From the NCBI GenBank assembly GCA_958450325.1, contig OY288249.1, forward strand, positions 68,636,166 to 68,700,165: a stretch of 64,000 nucleotides of DNA, in the 5' to 3' direction. How positions within the stretch are numbered: position 1 is the first letter of the stretch; each line of letters starts with the position of its first letter. The position numbers and the translations under genes are program-made. The stretch is from Agrostemma githago. Taxonomy: Eukaryota; Streptophyta; Magnoliopsida; Caryophyllales; Caryophyllaceae. Of this stretch, positions 11,748 to 24,800 are shown one piece after another. The notes beneath the pieces are model-generated. The model did not search any database. It was given only the letters and a program-made list of their open reading frames with translations, and was not told where the DNA came from.

Positions 11748-12003
11748 GGGTGTTGCCTAGTGGTTAAAACTTGTGGTCATTGGCCCAAGGGTCTCAGGTT
11801 CAAGCCCCTGCAAGCGCGAACTTGTGGGAGTTGTATGGCTTGAGACTATGCCTTCTAGACTTCGAGCCTGTCACCCACGGGCGGTTTACCTTGGTGTGCG
11901 TGGTTTGCAGGCTATGCGTACACGGTACACCCGAGGGTTTACCCAGAGCGCACCAAAAAGGTAGCGGCTGCGGGTTCCCTCGTTCATCAAAAAAAAAAAA
12001 AAA
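11748..12003 (+). mobile_element. tRNA-derived SINE
   Basis: The 5' part has a pol III A box (TTGCCTAGTGGTTAAAAC, about 11753-11770) and B box (GGTTCAAGCCC, about 11798-11808) with tRNA-like spacing. A tRNA-unrelated body of about 170 bases and a poly-A tail at 11989-12003 follow. The flanks 'ataatctctacttgcccata' (left) and 'ataatgctacttttcata' (right) look like a degraded target-site duplication. It was moved by LINE enzymes in trans. Similar SINE families are known in Amaranthaceae, but I cannot assign one. Confidence 0.75.
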
Positions 12004-12115
12004 TAATGCTACTTTTCATACTCGTCATTCGGACAAATGTTTTAATATCAACGACATTTATTGGAACGCATTTACCACCATATCGAGACATGTACCTAAA
12101 GTGTACAAATTAGTA

Positions 12116-12289
12116 CTCCCTCCGTCCCAATGAATTGTTTGCCTATTCCATATTGGGGCGTCTCAATGAATTGTTTGCCTTTCTATTTCAAGAATGTTTT
12201 TTATATGCAATTTGATCATTCTCATGAGTTTTGGTTCCCTTAACCTTGTGCCAAAAGAAAAGACAAACAATTCATTGGAACGGAGGGAG
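12116..12289. mobile_element. Stowaway-like MITE (Tc1/mariner type)
   Basis: A 174-bp element with inverted ends CTCCCTCCGTCCCAATGAA and TTCATTGGAACGGAGGGAG, flanked on both sides by TA (12114-12115 and 12290-12291). The 5' half repeats 'tgaattgtttgcct' twice. Non-autonomous; no coding capacity. Confidence 0.88.
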
Positions 12290-12885
12290 TAATATTATCG
12301 TTTGATTATTCAATCACATGTTACGTGTTCTTTTACAATTGTCACATTTTTTGATCAAATTTTACAAGTGATGAAAAAAAGGACACTCAAAGCTCCTTTC
12401 AGAGTCTGAAATGACTGCCTTAAACAGGATCCAAATGACCGGTCTGAGTCAGCAAGCATCACAGTTTCACAGCAACGACATGAAAAAACATCTATTTATA
12501 AACTCGGTCAGAATATACAGATTTACATCAACTAAGACAATAGTCTCGTCATTACTCAACAGTCGTAAAAATGTTAAATTTTTTCGCCTATCACAGTGGA
12601 TTTATACACCAACAGACCTAAGAAGAAGCTAACCTACAGGGACGAAAGATGACGAGGAAAGAATTACTCATAAAAAGCAAACATAGCTGAGGGAGGAGTT
12701 AAAACACATGTCTCAAATCTCAACAACTTCTACACACTCGATTTTTCACGTTCATCAAGATGCGTAAAAAAATAGCACCCAGAATAAGAGATACCCACCG
12801 ATCGTGAATTCGTGAAACACCGATTGCATGTTGAATTGCGTGAAAGGTACCACTTACCAAACCTATACTTGGCTCAGGAGAACAT
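12290..12885. other. 3' flank of the VPS38-like gene
   Basis: AT-rich sequence that should include the 3' UTR of the minus-strand gene. The small open frame at 12411-12632 has no similarity. No other feature is seen. Confidence 0.4.
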
Positions 12886-15800
12886 TCATAGCTTTCCCTT
12901 TTCTACAAATTCTGGAGATAGTATGGTTCTAAAGAGCTCCTTTAGATTGCCCAAAACATGCCGAGGCCCTTGGCTCTCAACACCCACATAATTCAATAAT
13001 TGTTCAATGTCCTGCAGCAAGCACAGAGGAGAGGGTGAGAGGAAGAATTAAAAAAAATGTCGATGAGATATGCAAGTTTTAAATCAAGTATATCTTTGTT
13101 ATCAATCACACTTGGCAGAATGTAAGGCACAAGGTATGATATACAAATATATTACTACAGTAATATTTACCTTATTTAACAAAAAAATGGCATATACTGC
13201 TCGAGTTGCATCTTGACCGTCCAAAAAAAGAGGAAATTCCAAACAATTCTTATTTGCAGAGACCACAGCATTTGATGAAGAACCAGATGACGATGATGAT
13301 GATGATAACTCAAATAAAGGAGCACAGTCCTTAACATATGAATGAGAACCACCCAAACGCAGAGGATACCGTAAAGGGACATGTAGATAAGAGGCTATAA
13401 GGGTAATTGCCTGAAAAAATAAAATAAAGATAACAGTTTATTACTTAATCTGTAGTCACCCAGTTGCTTCTCCTATGTTTGGAGGGTGGATGGAATTGGA
13501 AATGTAGGTGTAAGTGAGGGAGAATCTATAGTTTTCTACATGATGTCTGGCTGTCTGCAAAAGGAGGGAGGGAGTTCAGAGTGCACAATTACATGTTGTC
13601 GCGGCAAAACTGATATGACCAAATCCCACACAGAGCTAAGGACAACGTGAACTGAAACCAGATCCAACTTTACATGACCCAAAACAAACTTCCCGATCCA
13701 AAATTTCTAGACTTAGCTATTAATAATCACGACCTAAAGCAATCCCAAAGACCCATGTCACACACCACATTCGCCTAAGCACATACGTTACACACATAGA
13801 ATGACAGATGTATAAACCGGTTAGGCTAAGCTCGAAAGAAAATTACAGATTACTCCAAGGAGCACTTTTATAAAAAAGGTCTGGAAGAGAAAGGACATAC
13901 GTGGGCCACGTATCCTAGAGCAGTTGTTGATCTCTGCATCTGGTTTTTATCAGAGAAGAGGCTCATCTGTGTAAAAGGAATCATACTCAGTTGCACACCT
14001 GATATACTCAAGTTCCCTCGGTTCTTTTTCCTGTGCTCCACTACTGGTCCACCGGAAGTTCCTGCATTTCATAATTGCATACATAAATCAGCAATCTTAG
14101 AACAGAAATACCATGCGAATCACTTTCTAGCTATGTTACTCTAATCGTACACGATATGTATCGTATGGCTTATTTCGTGCGGAAATTTCAATGCTTTGGT
14201 CTAAAATGAAGTAACGAAGTATCGTGTCATATTGGATACAAGATATGTATCAGATACACTGTAAGCTTGCTTAGTGAAGCGGAGTACCAAAGTAACATAG
14301 CTTTCTAACAACCAGAAATTCTACCAAATGAACAACTGGAAGAGTAAGTCAAATAGATTGAATGATGACATGACCAAAACTCTAGTATGGCCTTGCTCAA
14401 AATTCAAATCCCCAAAGTTTTATATGATAAACCAGATCGTAGCCTAATGTCCATGTTATACTCAACCACCGTTGATTGCTTAGACATGTCATTTCAGAAG
14501 TTTAAGTATGATAATAAATCTGCTCCATTTGGCTAGAGTGCTAGACTAAGAAATGTACAGGATGGCCAAAAGGGACCAAATTTGCAGTCACTTAGATACA
14601 AGCTATACTACCTAGATTAAGCACTTCTAAGGCCATACTCATGCACACCTCGACGATCAACGATATGGGCACGGAATTCATACTTTGCCATCTTCCATCA
14701 GACAATTTTCCTAACAAAGGCCAAAAGGGGCTTCAAAAGATTAAAGTAAATCTCTTTACTATTTCACTTCAGAGATGTTTAATTTTTTTTACCTGTGATC
14801 AAATTTATAATTAAGAGATATGCCCTCCTCCCATGTCTCCACTTTGGAACAAGCTCCCTATGTCGAACACTTGATATGTTATGAAGTATTTGAGTGTGAG
14901 AACCATACCCAAGTCCAGGTAGCATAGGATAAAGAAGAGAATGATACTCATGAGTACATAGACATCACTCTATTAAAGAAAAGGTGATAGAAGTCTGAGA
15001 GCTGCAATAATTATGTTTGGGTAAAGAAAAGCTGTTAATTCTTTGACGCTAGGTTATGATGGAATAAAGCAAAATGCCCAGCTAAATTGATTTCGCTTCG
15101 TTTTATTGTGAAGCACCGGTCATTAGTTGCAGTTTTGAAAGCAATTTTCATTTTGGATTATTCAAAAACAGTTGCTGTGGGGTAAGCCGGTAAGGTAGCA
15201 TGCATACAACCCCCTCTTACCTTGCAATTAGAAAGAGCCCTTGAGGTAATGTGGTAATGTTGTAAAACTGATTATCTAACTCCTAAAACAGAGACGCTCG
15301 CATTGTTACTAACATACATACAGACAAAGCTCACAACTTTCTTTATTAACCACAGAGAAGCATTTTCCCTTTAAGAGGAAAAACAACATTGTTTCACAAC
15401 TTGTTAGTTAGAGTACCAACAGTCAAACTTAAGAAATGCACTTTATTTTAAACTCACAGAGCAAGGGTTATGTACTTATGTCAATCTTTGTTTTTTTACT
15501 CTCTGTGTAGTACCTGATGTACTGCAATTTGGATATGAATCGAGTTCAAGCTCCTGTGTGGCCCCAATCAAGGTCTTGATTGGATAAATAAATGACACGT
15601 GAGAAATCATGTGTTGCTGTCTTGCTCTAAGCATCTTCTCCAAACTATTTAGACGACTATAACCCCTTTCTCTGGCAAGCAATTTGCTAGATTCCTGCAT
15701 TAGCAAATGGTAAATATTATCAATGCTCTACATAGGTTACAGAAGGTGTTGAGTAACTAAAGATCAAAATTTAAGAGCATATGAGAGATACCTTATAAGT

Positions 15801-17203
15801 TATAATGACCATAGGTTCACTACACTAAACATACATTTACAAGATGAAAGAGAGGGCAAAAACAGAAAATGAAAGAGAGGGCAAAAAGAGGTGTGTATAG
15901 CGCCACAAAAAACAGTAGTACTCTACATGTGTGAATAGTATAGATGTTCATCAGGTAAGGAAAAAGATCTTCAACCTCCAAGCAAATACCTTGTCAAACA
16001 TACTATGTAGTTTTATAAGGCCAACAAAAGTACAAAAGACATCATAATTAGCTCAAAGCCAACGGGAATATCAAAATTCAAAAATACTTGCAGTAAGCAA
16101 TTTTACACTTAAAACTGTACCTCTAGTCTTTTCCGTGAAATTGTTAGAGATTTCCCTGAAACAAGTAGAGACCTAATTTCACCGCTTAGATGATCTTGTT
16201 TCGTTTTAACATGTTCTTCTACCACCTTTGCCTGCATCAACACATTTCCCAACACTAACTTTTTGTCCTCCACCCTTTGTGATATCTCATCAAGTTCGTT
16301 CTTTCGACTTAGAGACTCAGCTTCTATCTGAACATTAGTTCCCCAAAAAATCAAAACACAATAATCATGATCTAGCAATACGAGTTCAGGGATCACGGTA
16401 TCTCATTCATCAAAGTTCAGAATTTGATTATCAGAAGAAAAATGTTAAAAGCATCCAACACTGCACATTTGAATTGGTAAAACACTAAAACCAAACCTAA
16501 AGGTGCTGCAAGAAGGCTAAGCCACTAGCCAGTACGCAGCTCATACACAGTTTTCTGCCCACAGTCACACCAACAACAATATTATCCCAATATCTCAAGG
16601 TCGAGGTCTCGGTCTCCAGCAAAATGTGACAAGCAATATCCATTTATCATCAAATCTTTTAATAGAAAGTCCTTTATTTGTATTCCCTAATGACAAGTGT
16701 AAAACCCAGCAAAAAAAATCAACACTTGACTACGTAATTGGGTTTCATGATCTTAGTCCAGTGGTTAAGATGGGCAATGGGTCGAGGTTTGATTCCCCCT
16801 TCTATAGTAATGCGATTAAGTGCATTCTTCATCAGAAAAAAAACACGATAACAGATACAAAAGCGCACAAGATTAGGGATACTAATTTCTCCATTCCATT
16901 GAATCGACGCATATTTGGAAAAACGTATACATAATTTATGAATACAAAATCAATAAGGTGATAAATACTATACTACTCGTGATGATTCGTGATACCCAGA
17001 TGGGGAGATGAGGACAGAATCGTTATTTATTGTAAATAAAAGATGGAAAAAATGACCTTGGCAAAAGATTGGAGCTTTGATTGAAGAGATAATTTATGGT
17101 GATTAGCTTGTTGAATTGCTGAAGAAAGACTGATTAAACGAGCAAGTTCTTGCTGGTAATCTTCCCAATGAATTAGTTTGTGTGCAGATTTTTTAGAGTC
17201 CAT
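12886..17203 (-). CDS. VPS38: VPS38 / UVRAG-Atg14-like subunit of PI3-kinase complex
   Basis: Model: complement(join(12886..13011, 13171..13410, 13901..14061, 15514..15694, 16121..16327, 17057..17203)), 353 residues, all borders GT-AG and the frame closing exactly. The family works with VPS34, VPS15 and ATG6 in class III PI3-kinase complex II on endosomes, making PI3P for vacuolar sorting and autophagy. The N-terminal 120 residues are helical and coiled-coil-like (HWEDYQQELARLISL, VEEHVKTKQDHLSGEIRSLL). Family blocks follow: SRLNSLEKMLRARQQHM, LGYVAH joined to AITLIASYLHVPLRYPLRL, a Ser-rich loop, FPLFLDGQDATRAVYAIFLLNKDIEQLLN, and GPRHVLGNLKELFRTI near the C-terminus. Length is somewhat shorter than fungal or animal UVRAG, as in plants. 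Intron 3 (14062-15513) is long and intron 1 holds a SINE-like repeat. Its start faces the nested transposon block. Confidence 0.87.
16750..16845 (+). repeat. Short SINE-like repeat in VPS38 intron 1
   Basis: 'Tagtccagtggttaag' (A-box-like) and 'gaggtttgattcccc' (B-box-like) lie about 30 bases apart, followed by 'tatagtaatgcgattaag' and an A-rich end. The element is antisense to the host gene. It shares its tail motif with the repeat at about 2930. Confidence 0.45.
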
Positions 17204-18096
17204 CAAAAATCAATCGAAATGGGGAAATTGTAATGAGAAGAAGTCATGATCCAGTAGAGAAAAACATCAGAAAGATATGATGTTGGAGTTGGGTAGAGTG
17301 AAAAGTTTTGTGTTTTGTGAATTTAGGGTAGAGGATTATGATTATGATTATGATTATGATTATGATGATCCTGCCTGCGTCGTCGTCGTCGTCGTGGTGA
17401 ATGACAAGATGTGAATTTGGGGCTTTTGGGGTTAGTGTTTGAACAAGAGAGGAGGAGGAGGAAGAAAAGCAATGGATTTGTGCTAACCATTTTTTAACAC
17501 TTGTAAGGTGTATATTATACTCACCCGTGATTAAATAAAACACTTTTTTTCACAAACGCTTTCAAAATAATCGTATTCTTAGATCTTTAACACAAAATGT
17601 AATTATAAATTACGGTTTGAAAGTGGACATTGCTCTCAGTTTCAGATAACTATGTTTATTAGTACTTCGTATGTTTTACAATGACTTTATGTGAGACGTT
17701 TTTACGTGAGATGAGTATTATTTAACTTTTTTTTACACCATGCCTTGAAATGATGAAATTACCGAAATGTGGTTGGATAGAAAATTTTATGCGACGGGCT
17801 TTGTGGGATTGGGTGTGTGAACTTGAACATAGAAAGTTAGTCGCTCGAAATTCGATGGTGAGCTCATCTTCTCACACTCCCATCCACTTCAACGAAAGAA
17901 AAAAAAAACAATTTTGGAAAACCCTTGAACCTTAACCCCTCTTTCCACCCTAAGTTTCATTTTTTTATGACAATTGAATCCATAGTCGTTACCTACTGGA
18001 ATTGATAACCTTCTAGCTTTTGTTACCTTTGGTGTATTTTTTTGAATTGATCCTCTAATGTCATTGTTTTTGAAAACATTGGTCTTGCTAGATTGA
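17204..18096. other. Promoter side of the VPS38-like gene
   Basis: Contains GATTAT hexamers (about 17336-17366) and CGT trinucleotides (about 17380-17394) in the likely leader, then AT-rich spacer. Before the insertion of the LINE this joined directly to the flank now at 50390, forming the shared upstream region of two divergent genes. Confidence 0.5.
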
Positions 18097-18110
18097 TTAC
18101 TCATGAACTT
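18097..18110. repeat. LINE target-site duplication, left copy
   Basis: The sequence TTACTCATGAACTT is found here and again at 50374-50387. With the shared T bases the duplication reaches about 16 bp (TTACTCATGAACTTTT). A run of T (poly-A of the LINE on the other strand) follows at once, which marks the 3' end of the insertion. Confidence 0.85.
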
Positions 18111-18137
18111 TTTTTTTTTGAATCCCTAAACTCGGGA

Positions 18138-18405
18138 CTAACTGGATTGATAACTATCAGAAAGAACAATCGAGTCAATAAAGTTCGGACCTCTGCCCTC
18201 CCACAAGTGGTTCTCGAATTGCGCTCCTAAGGAGTGCGCAAGCGCATGAGCAGCTCGATTACAATCACGGGGGACATAAGACCAAGAGACTGACTCAAAA
18301 AAATTACATAATTCAACAATTTCGTCTATAACAGCAAATGTATAGCTCCTTCCTTGTTTAGCCTGTTTCAAGTAGGTTATAATAGTCATGAAATCACTTT
18401 CCATT
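18138..18405 (-). pseudogene. LINE ORF2, C-terminal half of RNase H domain
   Basis: The frame reads ESDFMTIITYL, then SWSYVPRDCNRAAHALAH and a stop at 18138. This is the end of an RVT_3-type RNase H, with the catalytic Asp of ESD and the DCNRAAHALAH block. The upstream half is at 45073-45260, across the LTR element. Removing the element and one CCATT copy joins RVIM directly to ESDF in frame. Confidence 0.85.
18401..18405. repeat. Target-site duplication CCATT of the outer LTR element (left)
   Basis: CCATT lies directly before the TG of the 5' LTR and is repeated at 45068-45072 directly after the CA of the 3' LTR. Five bases is the normal duplication size for Ty3/gypsy integrases. Confidence 0.95.
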
Positions 18406-20787
18406 TGTAGACACCCACATTTTGACCGCCAGGTGTCTATAGTAGTTCCCGCCAAACACCCGATGATGATAGGGCGTAAACGTGCTTTGACAGACTCGGA
18501 TATGGGCTTGTAATCATGGACATTTGGTTTAGACATTTTAAGGAGTACAAATCTCACAAAACGGACCTCAAATCCAGGCCCAGTGGGTCGTTTCGAGTCA
18601 AATAACACTAATTTGGGTCAAAACCGTCACCAGGGGTAAAACCGTCTTTTAGCGACCGAGTCAAAACCCGGTCAAAGATATTTCCCGAGACTTGTGGACC
18701 GACCGTGATGTCTCACGCGTCCCACTTCTGCCCAAATTCCTACAAAAATCAGCCTTCACAAATATTAAACAATTATGTTTAAGGTGGAATTCGATCTCAA
18801 GTAGGAATTCTATCCGGAAACCGAAACGGAATACCACCCAAGCTCAGATACTCGGCTGAAACAGCCGAGATATCACCCCAAACCAGCCGAGTTTTTGGCT
18901 TTCCCACCAAGAAACGAGAATTCTATTCCTTCACGAACTCTCGTATTTCCTATCCAAACCGGTGTTTCTTGTCACACAAGTAAGGTCACCTCGGTTCCTA
19001 TAAATAGGACCCTCCCTTCAACCTCAAAAAACACGAACAATACACGATTTCATACACGAAAAATCAGACCAAAAATCCTAAGTTTTCAGCAGCCAAAAAA
19101 ACAACATTCGAAGTCCCGACGTAATCCCGAAGTAATTCCAACAATCCGACGAAACCGATCCCGTCCAAACCGGCCGATCCCACGCCACACACACACTCCA
19201 AACCGACACCTTAACTCACCCACATCATCTCGACGCTCCCGTGCCTAAGCCACCGTCCGACGAGCCATATACCGAGAACACAAAGCATGTAGGTTGAGGG
19301 TGCAAATCAAACCCGTCTCTTCCCTTTTCTCCCCCCTTTCTCTCGTTTTTATGGGTCTTGTCGGTCCTTTTTTTATTTTCTAATATCGATACTACTAAAA
19401 CTATTTTCCTATATCGAATATTCTTAAAATATGATATCGATTCTATATAATCGAATATCGTATCGAAAAGAATTATATTAAGGTTTCGACAACTTCATTT
19501 TATTTTTTGTTCGTTCAAAATCTTTTTTTATAACTTTTCGTTCAAAATTCCTTTTTCCTATTTTTCGTTCAAAAACAAACTTTTTTTTAAAACCTTTTCT
19601 AAAATCATTCCGACTATTCGATATCGATTTTATAATCGAATATCGAATACGACGAATATCGAAAACATGAACCGAATACAAATTAATTCATAACTTGTAT
19701 ACGATTCATCAAAAATAATAAATTTCGAACAAAGTCCGAAGGCCGGACCGCACACGGTCCGGACCCTTTTTTTGCGGTTTTTCGTTTATTTTATTTTTTA
19801 TTATTTTACGAGACGATTTCTAAATTTACATCTTTTCCGAAACTATTCTAAATATTCGATAATCAACTATCGAATATAACGAATATCGAGAATATTAAGT
19901 CGAGTACGAATTATGCGATATTCGTACGCGATTTAATCAAAATTTTCCAAAAAACGTTGACGATTTCAGGCTGCCACACGACCCGTATTAGTCACGGACG
20001 GGTCGCGCGGTTCTCGGCCGAGACCCTTTCTTTCTTTTTTTTTTATTTTATTTATTCTCGAACATCGTTTTTTATACAAAACAACGTTTTTAGTAATATT
20101 TTTCAGATTTCGATTATTTCTTATTTTCTCGATTTCAATTTTATTTATTATTATTTCAATCGTTACTAACTCGTTTTCTCGTGTTTGTAGCAACTTTTCT
20201 CTTATTTCTTTTTATCGTTTTATTAGACTAAAACGAACTTCACATGCTAAAAATAACTTTGACGATATTAGTTTAAACATGCATTAAACGACTTAGCAAC
20301 CCATTTATTTATTTTCCTCACATGTCTTAGGAAAATAATCTCTGCATATCATTTCATCGTCGAACTAACGCGTGTACACCAAAATCGAACGATATCTTAG
20401 TAAAGGCCGCTAAGTGCGGGCGGGGTTGGGTGTTCTCGCTGAACTTCCCAACACGTACCCTCACCCCTTACTCAGAACCATGGTTTCCGGATGTCCGAAT
20501 CCATTGGCAACGAGAGTCATTCAATATACGATTAACCGCCCAGTCGGCATCGGTATCGATATGCTAAGGGACGAACCCGATAAACTCTGACATCGGAAAT
20601 GGGCCAGGCTTTAAGTATGGCCCACTACGACATAGAGTGGGTTCGAACGGTTCCGAATAACCATAAAATTCGGTGGCGACTCCTACTTCGATTTAAAATT
20701 CTATTCGATCCATCTCATATGGAAATTCTATCGCCTCCCCAAAACCCGCGCTTCGCCGCGTCGGGGTGGACCTATGTCATGTCCACA
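18406..20787 (+). repeat. 5' LTR of the outer element
   Basis: 2382 bp, TGTAGACACC...CCACA. Contains a TATA box (TATAAATA, 18999-19006), an inverted repeat CTCGGCTG-AAA-CAGCCGAG (18851-18869), a second CCGGACCG-CACA-CGGTCCGG (19743-19762), and many copies of ATATCGA/TCGAATATCG between about 19380 and 19950. Open frames at 18895-19248, 19957-20169 and others also occur in the 3' LTR but look non-coding. Confidence 0.95.
18999..19006 (+). promoter_or_regulatory. TATA box of the outer LTR
   Basis: TATAAATA in the context CGGTTCCTATAAATAGGACC, about 600 bases into the LTR; the 3' LTR copy is at 43279-43286. It would define the U3/R border a few tens of bases downstream. Confidence 0.65.
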
Positions 20788-20790
20788 ATT

Positions 20791-20808
20791 TGGCGACTCC
20801 GCTGGGGA
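20791..20808 (+). other. Primer binding site of the outer element
   Basis: TGGCGACTCCGCTGGGGA starts three bases after the 5' LTR. The opening TGG pairs with a tRNA CCA end. This form is the one I associate with tRNA-Arg priming in Ogre-like elements; the tRNA identity should be checked. Confidence 0.7.
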
Positions 20809-21876
20809 TTAACTGATGTGTCACTTACCATCGGCATCCTCAGGGTGAGACTCGAAAAGAAATCGTTCGATTAGTAATGTACACGTTTTAGTTCAATGAT
20901 TCATGCATAACCCCGTTCTATCCCGGGCCGGTTACTTGTGACCGACGTCCCACTATACCACGGTGCATTCCCACTAGGGTGCACTAAAGACTTCGATCGC
21001 GGAACTCGTTTAGCCTTTGCGGCATGTCCTAAGACCAACTCGGCTTAGGGAGTCCGTCCTCAGTACGAGAATGCGATCGTTGTTGGTATAGACCCTATTA
21101 GACCGACCGAGACTTAGACTAAGAGCATACATGGCGTCGTTATACTGATTCTATGACTACATGCTACTTGATCTTCTTTGGTCTTTTCAAAAACCGTCTT
21201 TTTTTTTTTTCAAAAATTTACATCTTTTCAAACCCATCTACTTTTTCAAAACCCGGAAAGCTGCCGAATTTAGGACTTATGATTTTTGACTCAAAATAGC
21301 CTATTTTTAGCCGGTATGCTGTCCAAACCTTTTCAAAAAAAAAAGCCCGAAATCTCGGCCCGATAAACCCCTTTTCTCGGTTTTCCAAAAAAAAAATCGG
21401 GCCTTTCAATCCGACTTTGCTCGGTTTTCAAATCCCATTTCTCTTTTCAAAACCCTCTTCCGCTTAGGACTTCCCGTATTTAGCAGTGTCGGGTCTTGTC
21501 ATAGGTTGTAAGAGTCTATAGCGTCGAAACTCCGTCGATCTTATATCACGGGTTTCCACCCCATCCCAGTCCGCCTTACTTGTCAAGGCACGGCCCACCT
21601 TCGTAGGACTAACTCCTACAAAGGGAAGCCCGTTTACACACTAGAGTCTAAAGCCTGGGGATTTCTCACGTAGACCTTCCTTAGAACAGGACTAGGCCCA
21701 CTCTGCCGAATCCTAAGGAAGGCCCACCACTCACGTGTCATCCATTTACAAGTCAGTCTCCGGTTTTCCTTTTAGTCTAGTCTTTTTCTTGCTCGGGATG
21801 TACTTTTGATTCTAAGATCTGGGTCAGATACTGATTACGCGGTGCCCTTACAGACAGGTCACCCCACACTCGAGCC
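20809..21876 (+). other. Untranslated leader of the outer element
   Basis: About 1.1 kb between PBS and gag with several T/A homopolymers and C/T-rich stretches. No ORF longer than about 60 codons is convincing. It should contain dimerisation and packaging signals, which I cannot place. Confidence 0.5.
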
Positions 21877-24800
21877 ATGACGCAAAAAGCCATAGATGAA
21901 TTGACCGCCTCGTTGGCCCAAATCCAAGACCAACTGAGAAAGATGCGGGAAGACCAGATCGCCATCATTACTCGGGTTAGTGCCGTAGAACAGGGAACCC
22001 CCAACGCTTCGATCGACGATAATGGGCCTCTAGCCGCTTTAGCCAGTGCAGTCCTCAAACTGCAAGAACAGGTCCACTTGACAACCCAAAGCTCCATCCA
22101 TACGGAGAATGCTAGGATTTACACCCCATTGACCGATGAACTACCCACGAACCTCAATCTGACGGGTTTACCGATGTTCGAGGGTACCGAAGACCCGGTC
22201 CACCACATCCGGGCTTTCAAGGAGTTCATGGCCCTCAAAGGGGTCAAGTCCAACATGTTCAAGCACCTATTCGCTTCTTCTCTCGAGAAGCACCCAAGAG
22301 CCTGGTACTACCGGCTCGACCCCAAGAAATACAAAACTTGGGACGACGTGGCAACGGAATTCGCTCGGAACTACGCCGACAATACGGAGATCCAAACCAC
22401 TATGCGCACCCTGGAAGTAATGGCCCAGGAACCTAAGGAGGGATTCACAAAATACCTTCAACGCTGGAGGGCTGAAAGCGTCAAAATGGTCGATAAGCCC
22501 AGTGAAAAGGTGCTGGTTGAAGCCTTTGTCAAGAACCTACTTCCGGCTTACCGGGTCCATCTCCGGTACGCCATCATACCTAGTTTCGCGGTCCTGACTG
22601 AAATGGGAACAAGGATCGAGGATGATTTAAGATTGGAAAGCCTCACTAAGGCCTCCACTAAGGGATACCAAGGGGCCAGTTCATCAACGAGCAAGCCCGC
22701 TACTACTGCTGCCACTCGTAGCATTTTCGATGAGGTAAACGCACTCGATACCTCATCCCAGAAGACTACTACTCCCCGGGTATTCACTGACATAGGTACC
22801 ACCTATGAAAACGCCCTTCAAAGACTATCATCAAAAGGCCTGATCACCCCGATAGGCCCAACACCAGATATCCCGGTCGAACGTCGCTCTAAGGCCTACA
22901 ACCTTCAGGCTTACTGTCACTATCATCGTGGTAAGGGGCACGATACCGAGAAATGTTGGAAACTGAAGCACCTTATCCAAGATCTCATTGAAAACGGGAA
23001 AATCCCTTTACCCGGGGGTAAGCCCAACAACAAAGACAACCCATTGGCCACTCACGCCATCTTTTCAGGGGAAGTAGTGGATTGCTCACACCTTATTTCT
23101 CCATTTATCCCACAAATAAACGGGATCTGGTGCGATGACGAAGATGATGTCTACCTCACCAAAGGGGAAGCTGTCCCCATCACACCCGAGGAGATTCAGA
23201 AGGTTAAGTCCAAAGCCTTAGCCACTAGTCAAGCCCTCATCATTGCCGAACCACTCAAAGTAGAGCCCGCTCCGGAAGAACCAACTCCTGAAAAGGCTCT
23301 TGTGAAACAGCTAAGCAAAACTCGAGTTGACCTCTCTATATGGCAACTCCTAGTTAGCTCTCAAGAACATCGAGAGGCACTCACTAAGGCCCTCGATCAG
23401 GTCAAAATCGACTCTATGGCTACTCCAGCCGAAATGGTAGCCACAGTCCTACCCCACCTAAAAAGCAGATCCATAGAAGAAGGCCCACTGATTACCTTCT
23501 CCAACGCTGATCTACCACCATTCGGGCCAGCCCACAACATGGCCCTCTACATCACAGTTATCTGTCGAGGAAAGTACCTACCCATGACCCTAATTGACGA
23601 CGGGTCAGCAGTCAACGTCCTTCCCTTAAGGACCGCCAAAGCCCTCGGCATCACCGAGGCCGACTATATTCCAACAGCTCAAACTATTCAGGCTTTTGAC
23701 GGAAGTCCAAAGTCAGTGGCCGGAGCCACGAAACTCACTATCATAACGGGCCCGATAGAGAAAGAGCTGGAATTTCAAGTGATTGACGTGACTTCTTCAT
23801 TCAACCTTCTTCTAGGAAGACCTTGGATCCATGCAACCAGGGCCGTATCCTCCACTTTGCATCGGAAAATCAAGCTGCCTTTGCGTGACACCGTCATCAC
23901 TATAGAAGCCACACCTATGACTGTGGCTAATTGCAACACCTCGGGCCGCACCGATCTATGGGGATTCGATTTCATAGGGGCCATCGAAGAAGATCATCTC
24001 TTCCGTCCTTATTTCACCGTCCCCCTAGACCGAATGTTACAGAATCTGGGCTTTCTACCAGGGGTTACCTCAAGGCCCGATCTCCCCGCAGGGAAAATTC
24101 TCGAAGTTCTGGACAATGGGAGGACTCAAACGGGTTTGGGCTACACCCTAACTCCAGAAAACATGGGCCAAACTGGAACCAGTAAGGTCACCTTCGTCAC
24201 TCCAGTATTCGAGACTGCTCAGACCGGCCTATATCGGCCCACACGCCCTGGGGCCCACTTGGCCCAGGACTGCAACTACATACCAGACGACATCTTCGCT
24301 CTCATCCAATCCGAAGATGCTAAGAATGCCGAGCCCGCGCTAGGGTTACTTTTTGGAGAAGAACTCGCAGTTCCAACGCCGAAGGAGGAGCTAGTCAGCC
24401 TCATACTCCGCAGTCGCACCTTTGATCCGTCCAAGCTAATCTCGAAGGTCGGGTCCGGAACCAGAGCTTGGAGGAAGACTGTCAAATGGACTGACAGTCA
24501 AGGAAAAACTTACAAGCTAATCACAGGAGAAGGAGAGATGCCAGAATCTGAGTCTGAGTCTGAGTCGGAGTCCGAGTCAGAGTCTAAGATTGAGTCTAGT
24601 GAGTCTGGTGCTAGGGTCAGTCCTGTAACTCCTCCTCTTCCTTTAGCCATTCCTGGTGCCTCGGGGTCTGTCCCGGGCACCCTACCTATCCCGCCACTGA
24701 CTAGTGATCAGATGGCAGCTCTTTTCAAGCTCTTTTCTCAATTCATGATCAATAATAACAACCGTTCTGCTTACGACTTGTCTCATTTTCAAAATTTCAA

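Noticed and set aside
11748..11830. Functional tRNA gene
   Set aside because: A and B boxes are present but the sequence does not fold as a full tRNA and has a SINE body and poly-A tail.
17750..17935. 61-residue ORF upstream of VPS38
   Set aside because: No known domain, no splice or promoter context, in a region that appears to be ordinary spacer.
18895..19248. 117-residue ORF in the outer LTR (also at 43175-43528)
   Set aside because: It overlaps the promoter and TATA box, has no known domain, and its duplication only reflects LTR identity.
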